This document shows positions 1-11,911 of a stretch of DNA of 64,000 nt, piece after piece (within the stretch, counting starts at the first letter, position 1; each line of letters opens with the position of its first letter). The DNA comes from Armigeres subalbatus (lineage: Eukaryota > Arthropoda > Insecta > Diptera > Culicidae), in the NCBI RefSeq assembly GCF_024139115.2, contig NW_026942771.1:310001-374000 (forward strand). Reading direction: 5' to 3'. Below the pieces are notes generated by a model that was not told where the DNA came from, ran no database searches, and saw only the letters and a list, made by a program, of their open reading frames with translations. The position numbers and the translations under genes were made by a program.

Positions 1-650
1 GTGTTGGGGAACAAAAAAGTCAAACATTGAATCAATCTACTGAACAAATACTCTAAATAATCATCACGTCATATTTACGTGAAAAATCACGTAACTGATC
101 TGTCTTGAACAAACGACGATTGTTACGTTACGTTAGTAATGTTCACCTGAAATCACGTAATTTTTACTAAAAGTCTTGGTGAATATGTTTGTATGTACTC
201 GTAAACAATTTAAGTCAGATTGCGTTAGTGTGGCATTTGCGGAAAACCAGCATTGTAAACCGTCTTTACGTCAGGATTTACCTGAAAACGAATATGGTTC
301 TCATCCACCATACTTTTCACGTGAGAGAGATCAGATACGTGTAAGAATGAATGACTCATAACCTAAACATAATAAGGTTTCGCAGATGTAAGCGATATTT
401 GAGGTGCAACTAGGCGGGGATTTTCCGAACCTGCAGTTCGCCCCTTGGAAAAAAAAATATCAACGGAAGTCGCATGAAATTTTGAAGGTTCGTAGAAAAG
501 TGATATGGAAGAAGATTAAGCTACATTAAGCCTAGAACTACAGTTTTTCGGTAACGTTAGTATAAAATTTCTATTCCAGATTTCAACTTACAAGTGTGGA
601 CTGCTATTTGGTTGATTTAACAGCGGAAATAGCAGAAATTTTTGAGAAAG
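1..650. repeat. Region with repeated ACGTGA/TCACGT motifs
   Basis: No gene is seen. Short motifs of the form TCACGTAA or TTACGTGA recur near 64-100, 125-165 and 300-330, and again at 1360-1600 beyond the SINE. A stretch near 64 (TCACGTCATATTTACGTGAA) reappears in inverted form near 1576-1597. This suggests an old DNA transposon with motif-rich ends, later split by the SINE at 663. No family could be assigned. Confidence 0.3.
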
Positions 651-662
651 AAACTAGTTCCA

Positions 663-1111
663 GGGGGGGTCCCGTAGCGTAGTTGGCTACACGTTCGCCT
701 TTCAAGCGAATGGTCATGGATTCGATTCCCAGCCCCTCCACCAAAACCCTCGTCAGTTGCCGGATGCGCAGCCTATGCGGTGGCGTATTGGGGTGCACGC
801 CTCACCGTCACGGCTGCCTGATGACGACTGACAACTTGTTCTTCTCGGAGGCATTCCTCCAATGTTACCCGGATAAATGGCAACCGAACAATGCAACGAT
901 CATTGGATACACGACATGGGCAAAACGAACACAATGGACTCACGACGAGATGGACCAGCAACGACATCAACAATGAATAATGGAAAAATCTAAAAATAGA
1001 TTCTGTGTGGATTCTGGCTGCAGAATACCACAGTAGATCTCGGCACAGTACCGGTTAAGTAACACAGAGTGCCTATCAAATAAATAAAGGAATAATAATA
1101 AATAAAAAAAA
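663..1111 (+). mobile_element. tRNA-related SINE (Feilai-like), full length
   Basis: The 5' end carries an RNA polymerase III promoter of tRNA type: a box A-like TAGCGTAGTTGG near 673 and a box B-like GGATTCGATTCC near 718-729. A tRNA-unrelated body follows and it ends in an A-rich tail (AATAAA units, then a run of A) near 1078-1111. A 12-bp target duplication, AAACTAGTTCCA, flanks it at 651-662 and 1112-1123, so both ends are certain. The 449-bp length and structure fit Feilai, the abundant Aedes SINE; the family name is inferred from structure and not from a database match. It encodes no protein and would be mobilised by a LINE. Confidence 0.8.
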
Positions 1112-1123
1112 AAACTAGTTCCA

Positions 1124-2273
1124 TCATCTCAGTAATTTTGATTTGTTCTCCAAAAGTGTTTTTGCAATAACTCCGAAGCGCAATGGCCGAATGACAGTAT
1201 TCCCTCTCTAATGATAAAGACATCATTCTGCATCAAATGCATTTCAACGCATCAAGCGGATCAACAACGCGAAGAGGTATTTTCATTTAAATCAAAACAA
1301 TGTTGCAATACATTTCAAACCATGTAGTGATTACCTGATGTCATGCAGCTTTCACTAAAATTTCACGTAACCAGTACGTAGAAATCACGTAAGGCTCACC
1401 TGATCAAACACGTCAAACTACTTTCAAACTTCTAGTCATTAATACTGGAAAATCAAATCTGATTCACCTGATAAATCACGTAACGCAATGAAGCTAAATT
1501 TTGTTCAGGTTACGGTTACATGTCATTCAACTCATTCTTACGTGAAAAGTATGCTAGATGAGAACCACATTTGCTTTCAAGTAAATATGACGTGAAGATT
1601 TTCAAGAATGTAGCATTAGTTTTACCAATATCATCGTCATATACCGTAGATGTATCTAAAACTTTACCATATCTTTGATATGTGCAGATGTATTACATGT
1701 ATGTTCCAGATGTAAACACATTATTAACGCGATTTGAACCGTACAACCTACCCTACAACATTCTGTATCTTAATATCTATATCCAATATCAAAAAGCGCA
1801 AAACCCAGAATCAAGTATTTGCAAGTACGAATAATATTAGGAGCGCCTTATTGTTGCTGATATCTTCTTCATCTGTTCCTAGTTAGTGGAACACAATAGC
1901 TGAGCAAAAATGTGGTTGAGTACATCAATTTGGTAAGACCGTGGCATCGCACGCCTTAATTGTGGCGTCATGCTCGTTAGGAGGGCAGTTTGCTTGGGGT
2001 GACGGGTATTTGCTTCGTCAATCTATGAATTCCACTTTTTTTTTAATAAACACTTAAAGGCAGTCAAACGTCAAAATGTGATGTCTAAACATCGTTAACC
2101 CTTCGTTTTTTGTTTTTGTTATACCTATGCAAAAAGTCAACAAGAGTGATACTTATCACAACGTCCCATTTTTCCCATTGTTACCGTGGTGTAAAGCATG
2201 CAAAGGAAACATACCTGTCACAATTTTACATGCACTCGTCTAGCTCAAACCTTTGTAGGGGTATGTGGCGGGA
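1124..2273. other. No gene seen; AT-rich intergenic or old repeat
   Basis: The first 500 bases continue the ACGTGA motif region interrupted by the SINE. From about 1620 to 2270 I see no coding region, RNA gene or recognisable repeat. Confidence 0.4.
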
Positions 2274-2312
2274 CCATCATCATCATCATCATCATCATTA
2301 TCATCAACATCA
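2274..2312 (+). repeat. (CAT)n microsatellite
   Basis: About thirteen trinucleotide units with a few interruptions. Short reading frames here that give poly-His or poly-Ile are by-products of the repeat. Confidence 0.9.
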
Positions 2313-2509
2313 CTTGGGTGCTTATCGAAAATCTTGAGCTCACAAGGAAACAACGACAAATCAAAAGTAGAGTGAAATGTGAATATTATAATAAACTGTG
2401 TCATGAAATGGTTAAACTAAACTAAACAAATTCAGCTATTATTAACTACTCTTCGAAATCCAAACAGAGTTGATGACATTCTATTAGCCTTTCCTCAGTT
2501 ATGATTTGT

Positions 2510-2700
2510 GAGCTTTTATATGCCCGCCATTGCATGAGTAAATACTCATCTTGTGTGGCAATGGATGCACTATGCCCAAGGTGTCGAGAATGTTTTCCAT
2601 CTGAAAACATCCTAGATCGGATCGAAAATCGAACTCGCCATCTCCGGATTGGAAATCCTACGCCTGTGCTCGGAAGGCTAAATGCAATATGCTTTTAGCA
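2510..2700 (-). mobile_element. tRNA-like SINE fragment (candidate)
   Basis: Read on the minus strand, the segment near 2615-2690 looks like a tRNA body. It has TTCCGAGCACAGGCG in the D-arm position, a GGATTTCCAATCC anticodon-arm-like hairpin, and GGCGAGTTCGATTTTCG in the T-arm or box B position. The downstream part (2510-2600) is unrelated to tRNA, as expected of a SINE. There is no clear tail or target duplication, so the boundaries are guesses and it could be a degenerate tRNA pseudogene. Confidence 0.35.
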
Positions 2701-2709
2701 TACATATTG

Positions 2710-3254
2710 GGCTAAATGGAGGCCACTAGGCTCTTCCATTATATGTATGAGTATTTCAATAGTGTATTTTTTATTTGAATCTTGCGTTCATCTGGAAGGC
2801 TCGTTTACCATTAGGCGTTACGGAGCCGTATACTTTTGTTTTTTGTTTATATTCGTTTGGCAGTTTTTTGTGATTCTTCCGTACAACTATAGTTAGGTTA
2901 ATCAACCGATGTACTCATGGCTGCAGCTCCTTCTACAGTACTTCATGGGCTACAGCTCCACCTCAATTAGCCTACGCCGAACGGAGTATCTTTCACCACT
3001 GGGGCTCGATCCTGAGCCAATCGCTTCCGGTTGTCCTGAACGTCCAGCGCCGTCAGGTTCTCTTCAACTGCAAAAAGCCTTCGTGTACGCGGCCTTCCAT
3101 GCGACGCCACCAGATGCCGTTCTCTTGTTTACCGCCGAGTATTTTCCGCATCACCAATTTCATGGACAATTTTCAAAATGATGTTTTTCGGCAGTCTTGC
3201 ATCGGAATTTGGTTCTGTTTTCTGCAATCGATCACAAAATTCCTATTGTCAATT
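2710..3254. other. No feature seen
   Basis: Moderately AT-rich. The short open frames show no recognisable domain and I see no repeat structure. Confidence 0.4.
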
Positions 3255-3624
3255 AAAGGTTCCATGAAGAAGAAGAAGACGAAGAATGATACCTATTTGA
3301 AAAAAAATGCACGGGTAAGCATACGGGATTTTTTTAAACTCTTCTCAAAAATTCTAGAAGCAATTTAATTGAAAACGGAAGGCAGTACGGGGTTGGACTT
3401 TTCTTATACTGTGTATCAAGTGTGATATCACAAAATAAAATTTGAAATAAAAAAAATGCGTTTAATATGCAGAAGAAGGAAAGTCCAACCCCGTACTGCT
3501 AACCATTTTTAATTAAATTGCTCCTAGAATTTTTGAGAAGAGTTTTAAAAAACTTCCCGTATGCTTCCCCGTGCATTTTTTTCTAAACGTCATCCTTCGA
3601 CTTCTTCTTCTTCATGCAACCTTT
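3255..3624. repeat. Foldback (long inverted repeat) element
   Basis: The arm at about 3255-3402 is repeated in inverted form at about 3476-3624, with a loop of roughly 75 bases. The arms share blocks such as GCAGTACGGGGTTGGACTTT and CTCTTCTCAAAAATTCTA and differ at scattered positions, so this is an ageing copy. It is probably a non-autonomous foldback or MITE-like element. No target duplication is obvious. Confidence 0.7.
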
Positions 3625-3639
3625 ATTCGCCAATAGTTT

Positions 3640-3915
3640 TTGGAGCATTACACTCTTAGATAGGATAATCTAAAAGACTGTAAAAAATACCGATAATCGA
3701 ACTAAAGTGCACATACCTAAATTGTCGGTAATCATCGATTACCTAAAGTTAGGTAATGGTGGTAAACAAGAACTGTCGGTAAAAAATACCGATTTTCGGT
3801 CGTTACATTTTACCAAAAAATAGGTTTTTGATGTTTGTTTTGGTAGCGCAAAAACGTTAAAAATTACCTACAAATAGGTTGTTATTTATTGTTTTGATTT
3901 AAGAAAAACAAAAAA
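3640..3915. other. Unassigned AT-rich stretch with repeated TACCGA motifs
   Basis: Short inverted motifs (GGTAAAAAATACCGA, TACCGATAATCG, TCGGTAATC) recur within 150 bases, which may be the remains of a MITE. It ends at the A-run where the Helitron-like element at 3916 begins. Confidence 0.3.
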
Positions 3916-5053
3916 TCATAAGGGTTGTGTACAAGACACGACCGCCCGACGTAAACTACGTGAAACAGTTTGGTGAAATGAAGAATCTAGTGCCATTATC
4001 CATGAGTATTACAAAATTACTCTTTGGATTTCTTATGAAATTTACATTTTAAAAGAAACTAATATATTTATGTAATTAAAACAAATTTATTGAATTCTAG
4101 AGTTTTGTATAATATGAGTAGTTTCATTTTGTTAGTTTAAATTCAATTCATTGTTCTTTTTCAAATTTTTCGAAAAATATTCTAAATGAGCTTAACTAAA
4201 CTTGGGTATTTCTAAATTTCAATTTATCAGGTTCAATTGCACTTTTTACTGTATTTAACCATTAAAACTTTACAAAAATGAGGATAACTACCGTCAAATC
4301 ACTGAAGACGCTAACATGTTTTTGCAAAGACCACGCGTCAAAGCGCACTCGTGATTTCGCTACTGACGGCATCATTTCGATTGAACTGTCTCCATCTCCA
4401 TCTTTCGATTGATTGTTAATAATCCGCCTTCCCAATCACAAGCTGCAACAAAATCAAATAAGATCTTGAGAAAATTTCACCTGGCTGCCACTGATGCCAT
4501 CCATACGAATTCATATTTGTAGCATCTCCTACCGGGGCGCACTCGTGATTCTGCTACGGACGGCAACATTATGGCGTCGCCAAGTGGTTAATTTGCTCTT
4601 TGAACAATATTCGCCTCACCTCTTCCTTTGCATAGGATGGTGGCCCTGAGAAGAACCGATTGATTCGTTCAGCAACTCCCCCGATGCTGGGACCGCCGCC
4701 CGCTACATTTCTAATGAAATGCCACGCGCGCGGGGGAGAGCAGTTTTCTTATCATCAATAAAGATGGCTCATTAGTCCCGCCTCTTTGTTGTCCGGTATG
4801 GCTGCAAATATTGTGTAACCGTCAAACACTCACCAAAGGGCGTGGCTACAGATTCAACTTTATTGATTACAAGATAGCTGTTCCTCCGTGCGCGCGAGCC
4901 ATTTCGTTCGAGATGTCGCGGAGAGCAGACCGTGGTACCACCTTCGGCATCGGCGGAGCTCCTACCGGAAATTTTATTCCCGGCGATGGTGTGGATCGCG
5001 CGGTCGTCGTCATTAACATTAGCAGCGCTCAGATTAAATTTTCTTGTATGAAG

Positions 5054-5247
5054 TAGGGGGAATGACGGCTTTGGCAGGTTTTGTTCTATTATTGTCGGCG
5101 GGGTTTTTGTTGACCAAATTTTATGAAATTTGGCCACAATATTCTTTGATATGCAAAGAATGTTTAGGCCAAATTTGAGCATAATTAGTTACAGAAAACC
5201 CCTTGACAATAATAGAACAAAACCTGCCAAAGCCGTAATTTCCCCTA
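5054..5247. mobile_element. 194-bp MITE with about 44-bp TIRs, copy 1
   Basis: The terminal inverted repeats read TAGGGGGAATGACGGC on the left and TAGGGGAAATTACGGC on the right, and continue through GGCAGGTTTTGTTCTATTAT on both sides. TA is present at each edge, as for Tc1/mariner-type target duplication. Other copies lie at 16423 and 49671. It is non-coding and could fold into one long hairpin. Confidence 0.85.
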
Positions 5248-6003
5248 CTAACGATTGGCTACCATCAATGAAAGTAGCTCACAAGTCACAACTTGAGGCG
5301 AGATGAATTTTGATCAAAGTAAAACTTAATTGCTTGGTGATGGCAGATTGTTTTCCGTCGGTAGTAGAATCACGAGATCCCGATTCAGAGAAAGACTCAT
5401 AATTTTAGTAGATAGTCATCCATGCGAATACATGTTTGCAGCTTCTCCGTTTGACGCGCGCTCGTGATTCTACATACGTACAAAAAACATGCGATGATTC
5501 AACTCATCCATGAGTTTTTAAGTGCTGAGTTGGGCTTGATTTAAATCGTCCATGAGTTTTTACCACAACAGACCAAACCAAAGGCGTTATCGCTGGAACC
5601 GCGCTGGTCCGTTCTCCGTGACATCCAGAATGAAAATGACGCGCGCACGCGAAACATGGGGCTTTTTATACACAGGGAAAACGAAGCAGTGGATCAAAAG
5701 GCCCGTACCTTACTGCAATCTGATGTCCGTGTTGGGGATTTATGAACGGAATTGAATTTTTCACCCGGTTTGGAAAAAAATAACATTTTCAATAGTTTAA
5801 CGTTGATAATCTATAGTATTAATAGAATAGGCAAATTGCTGGAGAGTTTCCGAATCTATTGATAAGCAAATCTCGAAAATCCATCGAAAGATAAAGTCGC
5901 TATTAGCGTTTGAATTCTATCCTAATTTCGTGACGGTTTCGAATTTGGAAATTTCGGTTTTACACCCTGTATCTGAGTCTTTCCCTTAGACGTAGTTTAC
6001 GTC

Positions 6004-6054
6004 AAAAATGCGCGAGCAAGAAACACGTCTGTACGTGCTGCTGTCTTAAACTGG
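6004..6054 (-). mobile_element. Jockey 5'-UTR fragment abutting a Helitron-like end
   Basis: This is a diverged copy of the first 50 bases of the Jockey 5' UTR (minus strand: AGACAGCAGCACGTAC and CTTGCTCGCGCATTTTT), joined directly to the palindromic L end at 6003. No Jockey body follows. The equivalent junction exists at 17210. Confidence 0.65.
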
Positions 6055-7697
6055 AATGAGGCTGATTGCGCCACGCGCGCGGGGAGAGCGTTTTTCTTAT
6101 AACCAATAAAGATGGCTCATTAGTCCCTCCTCTTTGTTGTCCGGTATGACTGCAAATATTGTGTAACCGTCAAACACTCACCAAAGGAGCGTGGCTACAG
6201 GTTCAACTTTATTAATTACAAGAAAGGAGCTCCTCCGCGCGCGCGAGCCACTTCGTTCGAGATGTCGCGGAGAGCAGACCGTAGTACCACCTTCGGCATC
6301 GGCGGAGCTCCTACCGGAAATTTTATTCCCGGCGATGGTGTGGGCCGCGCGGTCGTCGTCGTCAGCATCAACAGCACTGAGATGGAATTTTCTTGCGTGT
6401 CTCTACGATGGCGGCTATGGTGGTGTTTATCTCTGCTACGGTTGCGTCTGAAGTGTCATCAGTGAAAGCAGCTCTTAAGCCATAATTTGAGGCGAGACGA
6501 ATTTTGATCAAAGTTCATATTAATCGCTTGGTGATGGCTGATAGTTTCCGTCGGTGGCGGAATCACGACCGTGCGTCAAGGACGCAACAAAAATTTATTC
6601 GCATGGATAGCATCAATACCAGTGAAATTTCCCCTCAAGATTATTATTTTAGTTGATAGACTGCTACTTGTTTCAGGTTTAATTTCCATCCATGCAAATA
6701 CATTTTTGCAGCCTCTCCTTCCGATGCACGCTCTTCGTTCCTACCGATAGCGTAGGTAGCGCTCGTAACAGGATCGTTGCGACAGAGAATCCAACGATGG
6801 CAATCTGTTGCGGTGTAGCGGTAGAACCATAGAGCCAGCATCTGCATTTGAGTGAAATACTCTTGTGATATTCTGACTATCGGATGGTTCTGTCCTTTTC
6901 AGGGCATTGAATTTTTCATTGGAGGAATTCGGTTTGACTGAGAGTAAATTCATGAGATTGTTGCAATAAATCGGCAGCAGTAACGCAAAAATTCATAAGA
7001 TTCAATCCATCATTCGACTTCTGCAGAGTAAGTGATTAAAAATCCATCGAAAGAAAAAGACGCTATTAGCGTTTGAAATCTATCCTAATTTCGCGACGGT
7101 CTCGAATTTGGAAATTTCCGTTTTACATCCTGTATCTGAGTCTTCCCCTTAGACTTAGTTTACGTCAAAAAATTATTTCTACTTAACCTTCCTTCCAAAC
7201 ATAATGGTGGTCCTGAAAAGAACCGATTCATTTCCACTTATGTGCCTCATCAACAGCACGACGTTGATTGCCAGATTCAACGATGCTGTTGGAAACACGG
7301 ATGTAAAGTTGTATTGCTGTTGCCAGGACCGCCACCACAACTTGATGAAAAATTTCATCCGCATCATGACTCATAAATCTCAATCAACGAGCGCTCCCGT
7401 GCGAACGAAATCGTCCGTTCTCCGTGACATGCAAAATGAAAATGACACGCGCACGTAGTAGTAGTAAAATTCTTCTTTATTGTTTCATTTTCTGTTCTAC
7501 AATTATTTTTTTTTACATGTACAGTGCTCGGCCGACTTGGCCCTCCAACTTCAATTTGATTTTTTTTTTGTTTATATTGTTATTCAAGTTTTAAGATATG
7601 ATATATCATGACGGCCTTTAGGAGGCGCTAGTGTGTTTTTATAATTTGATAACCTAACTACTATGGACACTAATATTTACAATAAAAATTTGTTATC

Positions 7698-10360
7698 CTA
7701 GATTGAAACTAGCGCCCTAATTGGAGCCTGATCCGGATGCAAGCAACGGACCCTAAACTTTTCTTTACACTCACCAAAGCGTTCATGTAAGGTTTTTATC
7801 CCGGCCAGACGGTGGACCTCGGATGTTCTTGTCCTGGGAGGGGTGTTGAGGATCATCCTCAGGAATTTGTTTTGGACCCGTTGAAGTTTGAGGTGGTGGG
7901 TTTTAGCGCAGCTCTCCCAGACCGGCATGCCATATTCGATCACAGGAGGATGATTTGCTTGTAGACAGCAAGCTTATTTTTCAGGGACAATGACGACTGG
8001 CGGTTGATCAAAGGGTACAGTAGTTTCAACAAGACGTTACACTTTGTCACCGTTTTGTCAACCTGTTGCCTGAAAATAAGCTTGCTGTCGAGGGTCAAGC
8101 CAAGGTAGTCAGCCTCATTGGCCCATTCCACAGTCGTGCCATTGAGGATGATTTTACAGTCCCCAGGCGGAACAAGTTTAGGGGATTTGGAGTGGGGAAA
8201 AATGATGACCTGGGTCTTCGCCGCGTTGATACAGATCTTCCAGCTGGTGAGGTACTCTGTCAGGACATCCAGGCCTCGTTGGAGTTTTGCCACTAGCGCT
8301 CTGATCACTCTACCGTTGTAGACGATGGATGTGTCATCTGCGAACAGAGACAGAATGCCGCCTTCTAGAGGTTCTGGCATGTCGGAGGTGAACAGATTGA
8401 AAAGCAGAGGCCCGAGGATACTGCCCTGGGGGACGCCTGCGACGATGTTGTGCGCATTGGAACTCGCTCCGCTGATTGAGACCCGGAATGTCCTTGCCGA
8501 CAGGTAATTGTTGATGATTTTCACCAGGTAGCTGGGAAGATTGTAGCGTTGTAGTTTGTACACCAGGCCATCATGCCATACATTGTCAAATGCCTTCTCG
8601 ACATCGAGTAAGGCCATGGCGGATGTTTTCGAGACAAACTTGTTCCGTCTGAGGACGTTGGTAACTCGGGTCAGTTGGTGTACAGTTGACCGACCGCGTC
8701 GGAAACCAAACTGTTCCTCGAGCAAGATGTTGAGATTTTCGGCAGACTCAAGTAACCGATGATGAATAGCTTTTTCGAATAGCTTGGATAACCCTGAGAG
8801 AAGGCTGATGGGTCGATAACTTTTGGGGGAGGAAGGATCCTTCCCAGGCTTCCGGACTGAGATGACTTTCGCTGACTTCCAGGACGATGGGAAGTAGCTG
8901 AGCCGGAGACACTGATTAAAGATCAGCGAGAGGTGCTCAAAGAACGGAGCACTCATGTGTTTGAGCTCGAGATTCAGGATGCTGTCGAAGCCTAGGGCCT
9001 TCATGTTCTTCGACGATTTGATATAGGCCGTCAATTCGCCAGCTGAGATCTCCAACTCCTCCGAGAAGTCGTTGGGAATCAAATGGATGTTGTTAGCATG
9101 CTCGTTGACGGCTGCTTCGTGTGGACTGACGATGTTCTGCCCAAGATTGTGTGAGCTGACGAAGTGACGACCTATTTCAGCGACCTTCTCTGCAGGAGTT
9201 ATCAAGCGATCCTTAGAGCCATTATTGTCTAGTGGGATCAAAGGTGGAATGGGCCGAGGCTTGGATTTTAGAATTTTGGTCATTTTCCAGAACGGCTTAG
9301 CATAATCTGGGAGAGTGCGGATCTTGTTCGAGAAGTCTTTATTTTTGAGGTCCACCATTCTGGCCCGGATAATTTTTGTGATTCGATTGCAGCGTGCCTT
9401 AAGCTCAGGCAGTCCAGTACGCTGAAACTGCCTGCGAGTGACATTCCGCAATCGAATCAAATCTTTGGTGAGTGTATCGATGTTTAAGGAGTTGCTTACC
9501 TGCCGAGCCGTCGGTACGTGTTGCTCTCGGGCCGCCGTGATCGCCTCCTCGATAGCGCACAGCTGGCGGTCGATACTTTCCGGCGTCTCCGGACGCACCT
9601 CGTAGTCGACGGTGTTATCGACGCACTGCTGGAAAGGCTGCCAGTTCACTCGGTGGTAGTTCCGCCGTAACTGCTGGTGCCGATTGACCGAGGAGCCCAG
9701 TTCCGCCACCACCGGATAGTGATCCGAACTGAGCTCCTGGTATACAACCGGCTGCGAGACGTGGTCACTCAGGTTTGTTATGTAGAGGTCGAGCGTTGCG
9801 TGGGCACCGGACCGACTCAGCCGAGTGGGGGAATCCGGGCTCAGGATCGTGTAGTGGCCTTCCTCCATGTCGTTGCTCCAGATGGTGCCGTTTCGATTGC
9901 CGCGACTGTTGCCCCAGGCTTGATGTTTGGCATTCAAGTCGCCGGCAATGATATACTGGCCTTGCCTCCGCGTCAGCTTGACGATGTTTCTCCGAAGGGC
10001 AGCCGATGATCCATCGCCGGCTTTGGCTTGTGTTGGGCAGCACGCCGCGATGAGCGCGATTGTGCCGACCGAAGTGGTGATTTCGACACCGATGGCCTCG
10101 ATGACACTGAGCTGGAAGCTTGGAAGCAGACGACAGTTGATGTTGTAGCGAAGAGCGATGGCCACACCACCTCCCCTGGTCGGCCGGTCGAGTCGCACGA
10201 TGCGGAAGTCCGGGATGTTGACGTTCACCTCCGATTTTAGGTGCGTTTCGGTGATGAACGCCACGTCTATTTCCTTCTCCTCAAGGAAATCCTTCAGCTC
10301 AATTATTTTGCTCTTGAGCGAGCAAGCGTTCCAGTTGACCAGGCCCATCCTAGCAGCCAT
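7698..10360 (-). pseudogene. Jockey ORF2: AP endonuclease plus reverse transcriptase, one frameshift
   Basis: ORF2 nicks target DNA and reverse transcribes the element RNA at the nick. It starts at ATG 10360, overlapping the end of ORF1 by 11 bases, and runs open to 7940. The last 80 or so codons continue in another frame from 7943 to a stop at 7698. Comparison with copy 2 shows the break is a single missing G in a GGG run near 7945. Endonuclease motifs are NWNACS near residue 10, ITETHL near 35, GDLNAKHQAW near 140 and SDHYPV near 215. RT motifs are LDVEKAFDN near 585, GVPQGSILGP near 640 and the FADD catalytic box near 672. There is no RNase H, as usual for Jockey. Apart from the one lesion the frame looks functional. 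Confidence 0.9.
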
Positions 10361-11603
10361 TTTCGATGATGAACATGCCAAGAGTGAAGACCTGGTCGAA
10401 GCGGGTTTTGCAGCCGCGCAGTCGAGTGGCGAGCTGCGCGAAGATCGGCATCAGTTGTTCCGGAGTGTACAGCGGAGCAGATTCTTCCGATGGGACGGCT
10501 TCGTTCTCCGACTGCCGACGGAACCCAGGAGGAGGGAGCGGGGGCCATTCGCTGGTGGATGGTGCCGACGATGTAGGAGCTTGGACCGACGCCGCTGCCG
10601 CTGCCAGGCGCTTGTGCGGCTGTAGCGGTGGGAGTAACGGAATCACACGACGGGGAGCCGGGATGGCTGGAAAGTTCACCTCGTTGATTACGGGAGCACG
10701 GTTCTTCTTCGGAATAGTCCTGGTGGAAGCCTTCTTCCGGATTTCCAGGAACTCGGCTCGCTTTGGGCAGCCCTTTGTGGTGGCGCGATGTTTGTCGCCA
10801 CAGTTGGCGCACTTGGGATCGGCCACCTCCATTTTGTCGCACTCGTCCGTCGGATGGGGTTCGCCACACTTGTTGCAGCGCGGCTTCATGCGGCAGTTTC
10901 TGGTGCCGTGCCCGAAATTGAAGCAGTTGGTGCATTGCGTGACATCGCGGTGCACTAGCCGATATCGCTCCCAGTCAACGACGGTGTAATTTATAACGCC
11001 AACCAGCTTCAGGTCCTTCCAGGTAGTGGAGCCGTGCTCCAGATGGATCAGGTAAAGCTGGTCGCGATATCTCCTCGCCTTGTCGTGACGAGCGATCTTG
11101 TGGACGGCTACAGGCTTCAGTCCGCAACTTTCAAGCTCTGCTTGGAGCTCTTCCTCCTTCATGTCGTGAAGTCCTCGCAGCAAAGCCTTGAGCGGCTTCG
11201 TGCCGGGGTGGTCATGTGTGTAGTACTCATACTTGTGGACCTCGAGGAACTCCACGACGGATTGATGATGGTCCCTGTTGGCCGGCATCACTTTCACGCC
11301 CTCGCTGCAGAGCCGAAAAGTACATTTCAGCCCCTTAGCGATCAGCTGGCGAATTTTTGGGCGCAAATCCGGCGGATCGCCCTTCACAAACACGGGCGGG
11401 CACTTCTCCTTCCGCTCCGGTTGCACCTGCGGCAGCTGCGATTGCTGCTTCTTCCTCTTTTTCGGCGGATTGCCGGCGTCATCAAGCGGCAACGGCGAGA
11501 ACACGTTGCTCTGCAAAAGCTGCTTGGAGGGGTTACCCGCGCCTCCAAGAGCAGTGCGCTTAGGCACTTTTCCAGCGACCGATTCGGCCACCGAGTCTCC
11601 CAT
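10350..11603 (-). CDS. Jockey ORF1: Gag-like nucleic-acid-binding protein
   Basis: A 417-residue frame from ATG 11603 (MGDSVAES) to the stop at 10350. Three cysteine-histidine knuckles are visible in the second half: CTNCFNFGHGTRNC, CNKCGEPHPTDEC and CANCGDKHRATTKGC, at about residues 220-275. They are preceded by the conserved region found upstream of knuckles in Jockey ORF1 proteins (LKLVGVINYTVVDWERYR). A basic KKRKK stretch near the N terminus could be a nuclear localisation signal, and the C-terminal third is proline-rich. The protein coats the element RNA and escorts it to chromatin. The frame also runs upstream of the ATG without a stop, but only non-ATG codons are there. It appears intact, unlike copy 2. 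Confidence 0.9.
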   Translation of the reverse strand: MGDSVAESVAGKVPKRTALGGAGNPSKQLLQSNVFSPLPLDDAGNPPKKRKKQQSQLPQVQPERKEKCPPVFVKGDPPDLRPKIRQLIAKGLKCTFRLCSEGVKVMPANRDHHQSVVEFLEVHKYEYYTHDHPGTKPLKALLRGLHDMKEEELQAELESCGLKPVAVHKIARHDKARRYRDQLYLIHLEHGSTTWKDLKLVGVINYTVVDWERYRLVHRDVTQCTNCFNFGHGTRNCRMKPRCNKCGEPHPTDECDKMEVADPKCANCGDKHRATTKGCPKRAEFLEIRKKASTRTIPKKNRAPVINEVNFPAIPAPRRVIPLLPPLQPHKRLAAAAASVQAPTSSAPSTSEWPPLPPPGFRRQSENEAVPSEESAPLYTPEQLMPIFAQLATRLRGCKTRFDQVFTLGMFIIENGC

Positions 11604-11911
11604 GACGGGTCCGGGAGAAAATAACGCCAACGCGACAAGCGAAAACGTAAACAGCGAAAGAACGAGAAAAAACACTTCGAAAAAATCATAAGGGTTGTGT
11701 ACAAGACACGACCGCCCGACGTAAACTACGTAAAACAGTTTGGTGAAATGAAGAATCTAGTGCCAGTGCAAGAATACATATTTGCAGCAGCTCTCTACAA
11801 TACGCGCTCGTTATTCTGCTTCTGCTTCGTGAGAAGAACCGATTTTTCCAATATCCCATATGTATTTGGAATAAAATTTGCTGAGCAACTCCACCGATGC
11901 TTAGAGATATC

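Larger units (their letters stand above)
3916..7442 (-). mobile_element. Helitron-like element, family A, outer copy (3' part)
   Basis: The hairpin end (R end) is on the left: stem GGTTGTGT/ACACGACC at 3923-3943, with the subterminal motif GACGTAAACTACGT at 3948-3961. Two palindromic 5' ends (L ends, GACGTARWYTACGTC type) of the same orientation occur inside, at about 6003 and 7166, so the copy is itself composite. It is interrupted at 7443-7455 by Jockey copy 1 and resumes at 18940. No protein is encoded; short frames differ between copies. The segment 3916-7442 is largely duplicated at 15466-18510. The element class is an inference from the end structure. Confidence 0.6.

Noticed and set aside
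663..742. Genuine tRNA gene at the start of the SINE
   Set aside because: Box A and B are present but the acceptor stem does not pair, and the segment is inside a unit bounded by target duplications with an A-rich tail.
2110..2425. Poly-His and poly-Ile reading frames
   Set aside because: Produced by the (CAT)n microsatellite.
10158..11691. Long plus-strand frames opposite Jockey ORF1 and ORF2 (also 56267-57948)
   Set aside because: Shadows of the GC-rich minus-strand coding frames; they contain no recognisable domain.
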